From: Pseudarthrobacter raffinosi | GTDB lineage: Bacteria; Actinomycetota; Actinomycetes; Actinomycetales; Micrococcaceae | Assembly: GCF_023913735.1 (NCBI RefSeq) | Contig: NZ_JAMXBH010000005.1 | Span: 62,001 to 126,000, forward strand | Reading direction: 5' to 3' | Length of the DNA: 64,000 bases | In this document: one piece after another, positions 24,325 through 32,735 of the stretch | How the letters are laid out: every line of letters begins with the position of its first letter | How positions within the stretch are numbered: the first letter of the stretch is position 1 | Made by a program: the position numbers and the translations under genes | Notes under the pieces: model-generated | What the model saw: only the letters and a program-made list of their open reading frames with translations | Told to the model about the DNA's origin: nothing | Databases searched by the model: none

Positions 24325-25392
24325 TCAGAGTTTGCCGGGGTGTCCGGCGGAATACTGAGAATCCGGGGCGGTAAGTGTTGTGCGCAGGGCCCGGGGCGGT
24401 GCGGTGGTCTCCCGTACCACCAGGCGTGCCGGACGGGCAAGGTTGGCCGCTTGCCCTCCATGCATGACCTCCAGGAGGATCCGGGCGACGTCCTGTCCTT
24501 GTTCGGCCACCTCGTGGTCCATCGTTGTCAGGCCCACGACGTCGCAGAGCTCGTGGTTATCGAATCCGACCACAGAGAAATCCCGGGGAACTTCCAGGCC
24601 TGCCTGGCGGAGGACCTTAAGGACCCCGAAGGCCATCTCATCGGAGGCTACAAAAGCCGCGGTCGGAGCGCGTCCAGCGACAAGCAGCCGGGACATGGCC
24701 GCCGCGCCCCCAGCGACACTGTTCTCATCGAATTGTTCAAGGGCGACGTCCAGGGTCAGTCCGGCCTCGGCCAGAGCCTCCCGGTATCCCACCAGCCGCT
24801 CCAAGGGCGGCACACCGCCCAAATTGCTGCCCTCCTCATCACGGATGCCGATGAACGCTATCTGCTCATGGCCTAGGTTCAACAGGTGCCTCACAGCAGC
24901 CCGCCCGGCCCCGACGTTGTCCACAGACACCGATCCGGCGCCCTGCGCTTGAGCCCCAAGCAAAGCCACCGCCTGCCCCTGGGAGGCGAGCGATTCCAGC
25001 TCCTCCCTGCTCGGCTGCAGGGCCATGATGATGACCCCGTCCGTACGGCCATGCAAATGCACGGTGCCGAAGAACCTCTGACGCTGTCCGGCAGTGGCGA
25101 GCTCGTAGAGGAGCACATCGAATCCGGCCTCCCGGAGCGTGTGTGTGGCCTCGCCAATAACCTTTCCGAAAAACCACTTGGCCAGCACCGGTACCACGAT
25201 GCCCACGGTCATCGTCCGGCCTGTCGCAAGACGCGACGCAGCCGGGGATGCCGAATACCCTAGCTCATCGGCCGCCTTCTGCACGCGCTTGCGAGTTGCC
25301 GTCGAAACACCCGGAACGGAACGCAGCGCACGGGAGACTGTTGATATGGAGACCCCAGCACGTTCCGCCACTGATTCAACGTTTGCTACCAT
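24325..25392 (-). CDS. LacI-family transcriptional regulator
   Basis: 355 residues. N-terminal HTH SVAERAGVSISTVSRALRSV with hinge helix ASPAASRLATG, then a periplasmic-binding-like effector domain (MTVGIVVPVLAKWFFGKVIG; DGVIIMALQPSREELESLAS; FVASDEMAFGVLKVLRQAGL). Start ATG 25392 places the HTH at the N-terminus as usual; the frame is open upstream through the promoter. It is transcribed with the aldo/keto reductase. A LacI-type palindrome upstream (25426-25437) suggests autorepression relieved by a sugar-like effector. Confidence 0.9.
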   Translation of the reverse strand: MVANVESVAERAGVSISTVSRALRSVPGVSTATRKRVQKAADELGYSASPAASRLATGRTMTVGIVVPVLAKWFFGKVIGEATHTLREAGFDVLLYELATAGQRQRFFGTVHLHGRTDGVIIMALQPSREELESLASQGQAVALLGAQAQGAGSVSVDNVGAGRAAVRHLLNLGHEQIAFIGIRDEEGSNLGGVPPLERLVGYREALAEAGLTLDVALEQFDENSVAGGAAAMSRLLVAGRAPTAAFVASDEMAFGVLKVLRQAGLEVPRDFSVVGFDNHELCDVVGLTTMDHEVAEQGQDVARILLEVMHGGQAANLARPARLVVRETTAPPRALRTTLTAPDSQYSAGHPGKL

Positions 25393-25425
25393 GCAACCTA
25401 TGCTAGACAAGCATTCCGCAGTAAC

Positions 25426-25437
25426 GCAAGCGCTTGC
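25426..25437. promoter_or_regulatory. LacI-type operator GCAAGCGCTTGC overlapping a -35
   Basis: Perfect 12-bp palindrome with the central CG typical of LacI/GalR sites. On the minus strand it overlaps a possible -35 TTGCGT, with TAGCAT 18 bases downstream as -10, ahead of the lacI-type gene (start 25392). Position suits autorepression. Confidence 0.65.
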
Positions 25438-25502
25438 AATGCGTTCAGCGCGTCGCTGACTCCAATGCCGACGCCGGGGACTCATAACCGGGCTGACCAG
25501 CC

Positions 25503-25998
25503 TCCGGCTACATCGCCCAGCAGCTCGCCATTTCCCATCCACAAAAGGTTGCCGCACTGGTGCTGGTGGGCTGTCCCCTGAGCCTCCACGGGCGGGCACC
25601 CTTCGCCGACGAAGTGGACCGCCTGACGGACCCCCTCGACGAGGGCTGGGTCCGGGATTCCCTGACCTGGTTTGCCCTGCTGCACGATGTTCCGCGGTGG
25701 TCGCTCGAGGACCGCGTGCGCGACGGTCTCAGGATGCCAGCCCACGTGTGGAAAGCCATCCTGAACGGCCTGGGCGAGGCCACCCCGCCCACGGAAGCGG
25801 GAACCATCAACGCCCCCACGCTGATCCTGTGGGGCGCGCAGGACGGCTTGCTGTCACGCAGCGACCAGGAAACCCCTAGCCACCCGGATCCCCGGCTCCG
25901 CGCTGAAGGTGTACCCCGGAATGGCACATCTTGTGCTGTGGGAGTGCCCGGAACAAGTGGCGGAAGATACGACGGCGTTCCTCAGCTTGCTCGGTTGA
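25503..25998 (+). pseudogene. alpha/beta hydrolase relic, paralogue of the gene at 12656
   Basis: Starts inside the nucleophile elbow region (SGYIAQQLAISHPQKVAALV), so about 95 N-terminal residues and the nucleophile Ser are missing. It parallels the intact enzyme through ILWGAQDGLLSRSDQET, then has a frameshift near 25875 (CCCTAGCC where the intact gene has CCTGGCG). The corrected frame gives ALKVYPGMAHLVLWECPEQV and ends at 25998. Confidence 0.85.
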
Positions 25999-26015
25999 GG
26001 TCAGGCACCAAACCA

Positions 26016-26051
26016 GCGGCCGCCGTCGTGATTCCCGACGACGGCGGCCGC
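26016..26051. terminator. strong bidirectional hairpin, 14-bp stem
   Basis: Perfect arms GCGGCCGCCGTCGT / ACGACGGCGGCCGC with an 8-base loop, between the hydrolase relic and the convergent formaldehyde dehydrogenase stop (26063). No T-run. Confidence 0.7.
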
Positions 26052-26062
26052 CCGGCAGGCGC

Positions 26063-27274
26063 TCAGCTGAGGTATCCGTTCGGGTTGAGGACGTACTTGG
26101 TGGCCGCTCCGGCGTCGAACTCGGCATAGCCCTTGGGCGCATCCTCCAGGCTGATCGCCTTCGCGTTCACGTTCTTGGCGATGCTCACCTTGTCGTGCAG
26201 GATGGCCATCATCAGTTGCCGGTTGTACTTCATCACCGGGCATTGTCCGGTGGTGAAGCTGAGCGACTTGGCCCAGCCAGTGCCCAGGCTCAGGCTCAGC
26301 GCACCCTTCTTGGCAGCTTCGTCCACGCCGCCCGGATCGCCGGTGACGTACAGCCCGGGAATGCCCAGCGCACCGCCGGCCGCGGTGATTTCCATCAGCG
26401 AATTCAGCACCGTAGCGGGCGCCTCCTTGGCGTCATGGCCGTGGCCGCGCGCTTCGAAGCCCACCGCGTCCACGCCGCAGTCCACTTCCGGGACGCCCAG
26501 GATCTGCTCGATCTGCTCCGCCGGGCCGCCCTTGCTCAGGTCAATCGTTTCGCACCCGAAACTGCGCGCCTGCTTCAGCCTGTCCTCGTTCAGATCGCCC
26601 ACAATCACGACGGCGGCACCCAGCAAGTGCGCGCTGGTGGCCGCTGCGAGGCCAACAGGCCCAGCGCCGGCCACATACACTGTGGAGCCGACGCCCACCC
26701 CGGCCGTCACGGCGCCGTGGAAGCCGGTGGGGAAAATGTCCGACAGCATGGTCAGGTCCATGATCTTTTCCAGGGCCTGGTCCTTGTCCGGAAACTTCAG
26801 CAGGTTCCAGTCTGCGTACGGGACCAGCACATAATTGGCCTGGCCGCCCACCCAGCCGCCCATATCCACATAGCCGTAGGCGCTGCCGGGGCGGTCCGGA
26901 TTAACGTTCAGGCAGATGCCGGTCTTGCGTTCCTTGCAGTTCCGGCAGCGGCCGCAGGCGATGTTGAAGGGCACCGAACAGATGTCCCCCACTTTGATGA
27001 ACTCGACGCCGGGACCAACCTCCACCACCTCGCCGGTGATCTCGTGCCCCAGCACCAGGTTGGGCGGCGCCGTGGTGCGCCCGCGGACCATGTGCTGGTC
27101 CGAACCGCAGATGTTGGTGGCCACGGTTTTCAGGATGACCCCGTGGGGTACTGTGCGCCCCACGTTCGCCGGATTCACGCCCGGGCCGTCTTGGAGTTCG
27201 AAGCTTGGATAGTCGATGTCGATCAGTTCGACCTTGCCCGGTTCTTTGTAGGCAACGGCTTTGTTCCCAGTCAT
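26063..27274 (-). CDS. fdhA: glutathione-independent formaldehyde dehydrogenase
   Basis: 403 residues, a zinc-dependent MDR enzyme of the Pseudomonas FdhA type that oxidises formaldehyde (or related aldehydes by dismutation) with tightly bound NAD. Zinc ligands are visible: NICGSDQHMVRG and LGHEITG for the catalytic zinc, CGRCRNCKERKTGIC for the structural zinc. NAD-binding VYVAGAGPVGLAAATSAHLL. The insertion VGFEARGHGHDAKEAPATVL is characteristic of FdhA. ATG 27274 has AGGAGAG. Monocistronic, ended by the hairpin at 26016-26051. Confidence 0.92.
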   Translation of the reverse strand: MTGNKAVAYKEPGKVELIDIDYPSFELQDGPGVNPANVGRTVPHGVILKTVATNICGSDQHMVRGRTTAPPNLVLGHEITGEVVEVGPGVEFIKVGDICSVPFNIACGRCRNCKERKTGICLNVNPDRPGSAYGYVDMGGWVGGQANYVLVPYADWNLLKFPDKDQALEKIMDLTMLSDIFPTGFHGAVTAGVGVGSTVYVAGAGPVGLAAATSAHLLGAAVVIVGDLNEDRLKQARSFGCETIDLSKGGPAEQIEQILGVPEVDCGVDAVGFEARGHGHDAKEAPATVLNSLMEITAAGGALGIPGLYVTGDPGGVDEAAKKGALSLSLGTGWAKSLSFTTGQCPVMKYNRQLMMAILHDKVSIAKNVNAKAISLEDAPKGYAEFDAGAATKYVLNPNGYLS

Positions 27275-27537
27275 CAGTGCTCTCCTCTGGTCAGAACGGC
27301 GAAGCCCAGTGGGGCCGCCATGAATCATGAGTGTTGCGATGGATCCCCACGTGCAGGGCCTGCCCGTTGCTTGAGCAGCTGGATGTTTTCCTGGCGTTGG
27401 GGGTCCGGCCAGTCTAGGCATGCCGGCCCGAAGGGTCCATAGCCCGAACCCCTTATTTGCTCCCCTGCCGGGGGCCGTCTGGCCTGGCGGGGCAGGTTGG
27501 CCTGGCGGAATTCAGGCCGGCCGGCCTGGACCGGATG

Positions 27538-28690
27538 CTAATTGAAGGTCCAGGCGGGCAACTCCGCCTTGCCCCGTCGTCGCCGCCGCAGCACCGCGAT
27601 CAGGGCACCGGCGCCGCCCAGCAACAGGGCCGCCGCCCCGGCGGCGATCGCCGTAAGTCCGAGACCGGAGACTCCGCCAGTGGTACCCCCGGCTGAAGAA
27701 CCTCCGCCGGACCCCGGGGACTCCGCGCTGGGCTCCCCGCCGTCGGGCGTTCCCGCACCAGGCGCGGGCGCACCTGCAGCGGCAATCAACGTCAGGGACC
27801 TGCCGCCCCTGTTGACCACCACCACGGAGCCGTCGGCCCGGACCGCTATACGGCCGGGGTCCTCACTGGTGGGAATCGCCGCCGCCGCGGCCGTGGCCCC
27901 GGGCGGGATGACCGAGACCGTGTTGTCCGCGCTGTTGGTCACGTAGACCGCGCTGTCCGGAGTGGCCACCACCTCCTGCGGTGCAGCGCCCACGGGGATC
28001 CGCCGCGCCACTGTGGCACCGCCCGGTTCGATGACCGCCACGTCGTTTCTGAGGATGTTTGCCACATAGACGGTTCCGTCCGGCGCGGCGGCAATCCCGT
28101 GCGGGTGGTCCTTCGCGCCGACGGTGATGGTGTGGGAGGGGCTCGGCGAACCGGCGGCCACCACTGTGACAGTGCCCTCGTACTCGTTGGTGGCGTACGC
28201 CGTCCCGTCCTTAGCCAGGGCCACCTCCACCGGGTAAGGCCCCGCCTGGATAGCGCGCTCGGTCCATACACCGCCAGGCGGCACCACCGAAAGGCTCCCT
28301 TAGGCCGGGTTGGCCACGTACAGCGATCCGTCCGGTCCGGCCGTCAGCCAGTGCTCGCCCGGGGTCACCCCGATCGCAAAGCCCGCTTCAGCCGCACCGG
28401 GGGCCACCACGCCGATCTGGGCCTGCCCGGACTCTGTCGACTGGAGCACGTAAAGGGTCCCGTCCGTCGTCACCGCCAGCGACGAGGGAAAACGTCCCAC
28501 CTTGATGGTGCGGGAAGCGCGCGTTTCGCCGGGCTTGAAAACGCTGACGCCGCCCGCCCAGTGGTAAGCCGGCGTCGATCACCGTGGTTTCAGTGACGGC
28601 CGGATCAGTCGCCGTCGGGTCCTCGGCGGACGCCGGGAGCGCGACGACGGCGGGGCCCAGCAGGAGCCCGGCCGCGGCCAGCAGCGCCAT
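27538..28690 (-). pseudogene. YVTN beta-propeller surface protein, broken by a frameshift and a stop
   Basis: Signal peptide MALLAAAGLLLGPAVVALPA at 28690, then a frame change near 28570 to AYHWAGGVSVFKPGETRASR. An in-frame TAA at 28300-28302 interrupts ANPA-stop-GSLSVVPPGG. Beyond it are repeated YVTN-type blades (DGTVYVANILRNDVAVIEPG; DSAVYVTNSADNTVSVIPPG), a Gly/Ser/Pro linker, and a C-terminal transmembrane helix with RRRRRGK anchor. Restoring both lesions gives about 380 residues of an envelope-anchored beta-propeller. Confidence 0.82.
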
Positions 28691-29017
28691 GCCTGCGCGC
28701 AGCGACGTTGGTGTCTTCGTGCCCTCCTACCTGTCGCCGTTAGCGCTGTGGCCGCTGGGGGTGAAACTTGGCTGAGGATGGCGGTTCAAGTGTCGCTCAA
28801 GCCGAGGGCTGGGATTACTAGTGCCCTAAGTTCCAGGAACAATGAGGTCAGCCCGGAGGCGTGTCCCGTCAGCGGCGAAGAACCTGTCCTCTTCATCCAT
28901 CCAACGACCCAAAGCGCCCTGTGACCTTCTCCGTCCCGATCTATGCCGCGTCGCATACGCTCGTCCTTTTGGGCCTCCACCCATATCGCGAAGGCAATCT
29001 TCGCCGAGGCTCTCCCG
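28691..29017. other. eroded non-coding stretch with coding-like remains
   Basis: No intact gene. A minus-strand frame ending near 28830 reads RWMDEEDRFFAADGTRLRAD and may be a gene tail; another gives FAIWVEAQKDERMRRGIDRD. Neither could be assigned to a family. Confidence 0.35.
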
Positions 29018-29302
29018 TCAGGTACAGGTAACGCCTTCGATGAGCAGCACCGGACTCCAGCTCACTGTTGTCCGACGACCCAGGAGATCACCGAATATGT
29101 CCTTGGCCCAGGACGGCACCAGGCCCCAGCGGGCAACGAGCAGGTGCCGGTCAATCGCCCCGTCCTCAAGCCGCTCGGCAAAAATCGGCACGCCCTGGGT
29201 GGGCACCACGTTCCAGCTCGGCGCCGGCGGAGTCCCCTCCACCTCGTTGGCATAAGTGCGATTGCTAAGTTGTTTGGCGGTGAACGAAAGCGCAGTTCGC
29301 AT
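29018..29302 (-). pseudogene. SRAP (SOS-response-associated peptidase) relic
   Basis: The core VEGTPPAPSWNVVPTQGVPI, FAERLEDG, RHLLVARWGLVPSWAKDI matches the N-terminal third of YedK/HMCES proteins, which crosslink abasic DNA through Cys2. The normal MCGR start with Cys2 is replaced by MRTALSF, and after AKDI the sequence is unrelated up to the stop. Active-site Cys and C-terminal two thirds are missing. Confidence 0.78.
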
Positions 29303-29352
29303 TGGCGGTTTGTGTTGAAGATCCTGGGTTGCGGTGTTGTTTGCGGCCTTTT

Positions 29353-30030
29353 CTAGGCTTTGAAATCCGAGATGAGTTTCGCACTCCGTGCCCGGATTGG
29401 GGCTAGATGTTCGCCAATGCCGCTGAGCACAATGCCGGCGTCGGCCGCCTGGAGCGCGGATTCCGGGATGGACAGCCCGTCTGCGCGGAGGCTGATTAGG
29501 GTCTCCACGAGTCGAAAGGCCAGATCTCCGTTCTGGCCGGTGGCGGTCCAGTCGTTCTCGGGGAGTGCTGCCCCCAGGCGTTGGTACAGTCCCCGGAGTT
29601 CCCGTCTGTCTTTAGTGAAGCTGTGGAACCGTTCGCTGCGTGATTCCGGGAGGTTGTAGAGCACGCCGACGTTCCAGCGGGCATTGCACAGTTGGGTTCC
29701 GTCAAACAACGCGACGGCGTGGAGCCGGGCACCAGCCGATACGGGGTCGCGATCGCCGTCGGCCCCCGCGCAGATGCCGCGGGCAAAACCGAGGCCGCTG
29801 GATACTGTGCCCGCGAGCAGCACCTCAAGAATGTCGTCCTTGGTCTTGAAGTGGTGGTACAGCGAGGACTGGCGGATCCCCACGGCCTCCGCGATGGACC
29901 GCGTCGACGTGGTGGCATAGCCCTGGATGGTAAAGAGTTCGGCGGCGGCGTCGAGGATTTCTTCACGTGCGGTGGCTCCCGGGCGGGAGGGTTGCTGATT
30001 ACGGGGGCGTCCGGGGCCGGTTGTTGTCAC
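29353..30030 (-). CDS. TetR-family regulator of the guanidine operon (inferred)
   Basis: 225 residues from GTG 30030; ATG at 30060 and 30117 are in-frame alternatives. N-terminal HTH: EEILDAAAELFTIQGYATTS, TRSIAEAVGIRQSSLYHHFK, then a helical ligand-binding domain with VSAGARLHAVALFDGTQLCN. It is divergent from the permease gene that opens the guanidine/allophanate operon, and the space between holds a large imperfect inverted repeat. Regulation of that operon, with guanidine or an intermediate as effector, is inference from position. Confidence 0.82.
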   Translation of the reverse strand: MTTTGPGRPRNQQPSRPGATAREEILDAAAELFTIQGYATTSTRSIAEAVGIRQSSLYHHFKTKDDILEVLLAGTVSSGLGFARGICAGADGDRDPVSAGARLHAVALFDGTQLCNARWNVGVLYNLPESRSERFHSFTKDRRELRGLYQRLGAALPENDWTATGQNGDLAFRLVETLISLRADGLSIPESALQAADAGIVLSGIGEHLAPIRARSAKLISDFKA

Positions 30031-30109
30031 TGCATTATTCTTGCACTCCGGGCGCACCATCTGCTGCCGCCTCGGTGGCGGTGAGGAGCCCGAAATGTGG
30101 TGGAAATGA

Positions 30110-30181
30110 ACCGTCAATCAACTCTTTACAACGGGGAAACGAGTTCGGGATCGCGGCCTGTAAAACTATCAATTGACCGGT
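30110..30181. promoter_or_regulatory. imperfect inverted repeat, candidate TetR operator region
   Basis: Left arm 30110-30130 (ACCGTCAATCA...TTTACA) and right arm 30159-30181 (TGTAAA...TCAATTGACCGGT) are imperfect reverse complements around a 28-base centre; the right arm contains the dyad TCAATTGA. It lies between the tetR start and the permease start. No guanidine-I, -II or -III riboswitch motif is seen here. Confidence 0.55.
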
Positions 30182-30259
30182 ATTCCGCAGCGCCGGCACC
30201 ACAGCGCTGCTTGTGCCGGAAAGCTTTGTCCCAACGCCGTCCCAGCCCCGGAGATCCCG

Positions 30260-31777
30260 ATGACATCCACTGTTCTTCCCAGATCCGCGCAGGCGGATGA
30301 TGCAGACCTTACGTCTCTTGGCTACCAGCCGTCCCTGCACCGCAAGCTCGGCCGCTATGCTTCATTCGCGGCAGGCTTCTCCTTCGTGTCCATCCTGACC
30401 ACCATCTTCCAGCTCTTCGCGTTCGGCTACTCCTTTGCCGGACCGGCCTTTTTCTGGACCTGGCCAGTGGTCCTGCTCGGCCAGCTTCTTGTGGCCCTGA
30501 ATTTTGCAGAGCTTGCCGCCCGCTACCCGCTCTCCGGCGCCGTGTATCAGTGGGCGCGGCGTGTGGGCGGCGAAACGGTTGGCTGGTTTGCCGGCTGGTT
30601 CATGGCGCTGGCTCAGGTTGTCACAGCTGCCGCTGCGGCCATTGCCCTGCAGGTGGTCCTTCCCCAGCTCTGGGGCGGCTTTCAGCTGGTTGGTGGCGAC
30701 GCCGCACTGAACACTGTCTCGGGTGCCGCGAACGCCGCGGTCCTGGGCGCCATTCTGCTGGTGGTCACCACGGTGATCAACTCCATGGGAGTCAGGCTGA
30801 TGGCCCACGTGAACTCCGTCGGCGTGACGTGCGAGATCGTCGGCGTCATAGCGGTGGTCCTCGCCCTCATCACGGCCGCCCAGCGCGGACCGGACGTCGT
30901 GCTGGACACCGTCGTCCTGCAGGGCTCCGATCTTGGCGCTGTAGGCGCGTTCATGGTTTCGGGCCTGATGGCCGCCTATGTCATGGTGGGCTTCAACTCG
31001 GCCGGGGAACTCTCCGAAGAGACAAAGGACCCTCGCCGGACCGCACCCCGCACCATCCTCTCGGCCCTGATCATCTCCGGCATCGGCGGGGCGCTGATGA
31101 TCATCACCGCGCTGATGGCAGCTCCCAGCCTCGATGACGGCCGGCTCGCCACCGAGGGCCTTCCCTATGTGTTAACTGCCGTCCTCGGGACCTTCTGGGG
31201 CAAGGTACTCCTGGTCGACGTGGCCGTGGCTATCTTCGTCTGCACGTTGGCCATTCAGACGGCCGGCTCGCGGCTGGTGTTCTCCATGGCCCGAGACGGC
31301 AAGCTTCCCGGCTCGGCACTGCTTTCGGCCGTCCATACTACGCGCGGCACGCCGATGTGGCCCTCCATTGCCATCGGCGCACTGGCTGTCGGCGTTCTGG
31401 CGATCAATGTAGGCAATGCGGCGCTGTTCACCACGCTCAGCAGCGTTTGCATCGTGATGGTCTATCTGGCCTACCTCCTGGTCACCGTGCCGCAGCTCCT
31501 CAACCGCCTCCGCGGCGACTGGGACCGGGTCGGCGAGACCATGCCGGGGGGGTTGTTTTCGCTGGGGCGGTGGGGTCTGCCGATCAATATCCTCGCCGTG
31601 CTGTACGGGGCAGTGATGGTGGTCAACCTCGCCTGGCCACGACCCGAGGTCTACGACCCCTCCGGAGAAAACGGAATCCTCCTCTACTCGGCTCCGCTGA
31701 TGGTGGGCGTAGTGCTGCTCCTCGGTGTGTGGGTCCGACGCTCCAGCGCCCGGTCGGCCGCACGCTCGGAAGCCTGA
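30260..31777 (+). CDS. APC-family permease of the guanidine operon
   Basis: 505 residues, about 12 transmembrane helices. APC superfamily, amino acid/polyamine/choline type: SFAGPAFFWTWPVVLLGQLL, ELAARYPLSGAVYQWARRVG, and VGFNSAGELSEETKDPRRTA in the helix 6-7 loop. ATG 30260 follows GGAG. First gene of the operon, 82 bp ahead of the DUF1989 pair, so it probably imports the pathway substrate (guanidine or a guanidino compound) rather than an amino acid; this is contextual. Other guanidine clusters use ABC or other importers. Confidence 0.85.
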   Translation: MTSTVLPRSAQADDADLTSLGYQPSLHRKLGRYASFAAGFSFVSILTTIFQLFAFGYSFAGPAFFWTWPVVLLGQLLVALNFAELAARYPLSGAVYQWARRVGGETVGWFAGWFMALAQVVTAAAAAIALQVVLPQLWGGFQLVGGDAALNTVSGAANAAVLGAILLVVTTVINSMGVRLMAHVNSVGVTCEIVGVIAVVLALITAAQRGPDVVLDTVVLQGSDLGAVGAFMVSGLMAAYVMVGFNSAGELSEETKDPRRTAPRTILSALIISGIGGALMIITALMAAPSLDDGRLATEGLPYVLTAVLGTFWGKVLLVDVAVAIFVCTLAIQTAGSRLVFSMARDGKLPGSALLSAVHTTRGTPMWPSIAIGALAVGVLAINVGNAALFTTLSSVCIVMVYLAYLLVTVPQLLNRLRGDWDRVGETMPGGLFSLGRWGLPINILAVLYGAVMVVNLAWPRPEVYDPSGENGILLYSAPLMVGVVLLLGVWVRRSSARSAARSEA

Positions 31778-31859
31778 CCACACAGCAGGACTGCAACGCG
31801 CGGTTGCAACATCGGATTGTTACACCACCCCCTGCCACGCCAACACCCCCAGGATTGAC

Positions 31860-32735
31860 ATGACATTGACCACTGAAGCACCAGCCACCGCCACCACCGC
31901 CGGAGCCCGCGCCCACGCCCGGGAGCAGCATGGAAGCGCCGCGGACACCATGCGGCACATCCCGGCCATGTCCGCCCCGGAGCGGCTCACCGCCGACCTG
32001 CCGGACAGTGCCAAGGAGCATCTGAGCTGGGCAGAGTCCGTGGCCTTTGGTCGCTACACCGCACTGACGCTGGCCCGGGGGTCCCGGATCCGGCTCACAG
32101 ACACCAAGGGTGATGCCTGCGTCCATGTCCTGCTCTACCGGACCGGGGCCCTGCACGAGCGGCTCAACGTCGCAGACACCGTCAAGGTTCCGTGGCAGGC
32201 GTACCCCACCGCAGGACACCCGCTGCTCTCCGACGCAGGCCGGCTGATGGCCACCATCGTGGCTGACACCTCCGCCAGCCACGATGCCCTGACAGGTGCC
32301 ACCACCCTAGTCGGAAACACCACCCGCTACGGAGCCGGAACCGCCCACAGCAGCTCGCCGGCCGGGCGGGAACTGCTCACCCTTGGTGCGCTGAAGCAGG
32401 GGCTGGGCGTACGCGACGTGGCGCCATCAATCTCGCTGTTCAAGGGGATCCGGGTGGATCCGGACGGCGGCATCCGGTTCACCGGAGGTGCCGGTCCCGG
32501 GGCGGCCGTCGACATCCTGCTGCAGATGGATGCGGTACTACTCCTGGCTAACACGGCCCATCCACTTGATCCGAGGCCCGCTTTTACCGGAACCGCCGTG
32601 GATGTCCTCGCCTGGCACGCCCCCGAAGACCTGGACCTGCTCGCCGCGGGCCATCTTGTTGGGCCGCTCATGCCCGAACACCGCCAGGCCCTGAACAACA
32701 CCGAACACGACCTCACGGCAAGGAACGCACGATGA
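31860..32735 (+). CDS. cgdA: carboxyguanidine deiminase subunit (DUF1989, UAAP1 type)
   Basis: 291 residues of the DUF1989 family, first of a pair long called urea carboxylase-associated proteins 1 and 2. Related pairs were shown to be the two subunits of carboxyguanidine deiminase, which converts carboxyguanidine to allophanate and ammonia. Family segments: ARGSRIRLTDTKGDACVHVL, LVGNTTRYGAGT, LGVRDVAPSISLFKGIRVDP, and TAHPLDPRPAFTGTAVDVLA which marks the UAAP1 type. The N-terminus has about 55 poorly conserved residues. Stop overlaps the next start by 4 bp. Which subunit is called A or B is assigned here by operon order. Confidence 0.83.
   Translation: MTLTTEAPATATTAGARAHAREQHGSAADTMRHIPAMSAPERLTADLPDSAKEHLSWAESVAFGRYTALTLARGSRIRLTDTKGDACVHVLLYRTGALHERLNVADTVKVPWQAYPTAGHPLLSDAGRLMATIVADTSASHDALTGATTLVGNTTRYGAGTAHSSSPAGRELLTLGALKQGLGVRDVAPSISLFKGIRVDPDGGIRFTGGAGPGAAVDILLQMDAVLLLANTAHPLDPRPAFTGTAVDVLAWHAPEDLDLLAAGHLVGPLMPEHRQALNNTEHDLTARNAR

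Noticed and set aside
23066-24358. Plus-strand 430-codon frame across the aldo/keto reductase
   Set aside because: Only its first 80 codons carry the reductase relic; the remainder is the antisense of the aldo/keto reductase gene.
28834-28854. 21-bp similarity to 39032-39052 (CAGGAAC..TGAGG.CAGCCC)
   Set aside because: Three mismatches and no extended homology or terminal structure; may be chance or a shared gene tail. Not enough for a repeat family.
30118-30259. Guanidine riboswitch upstream of the guanidine operon
   Set aside because: ACGG and ACGA occur, but not as loops of paired hairpins, and no ykkC-I or -III core is present. A covariance search would settle it.
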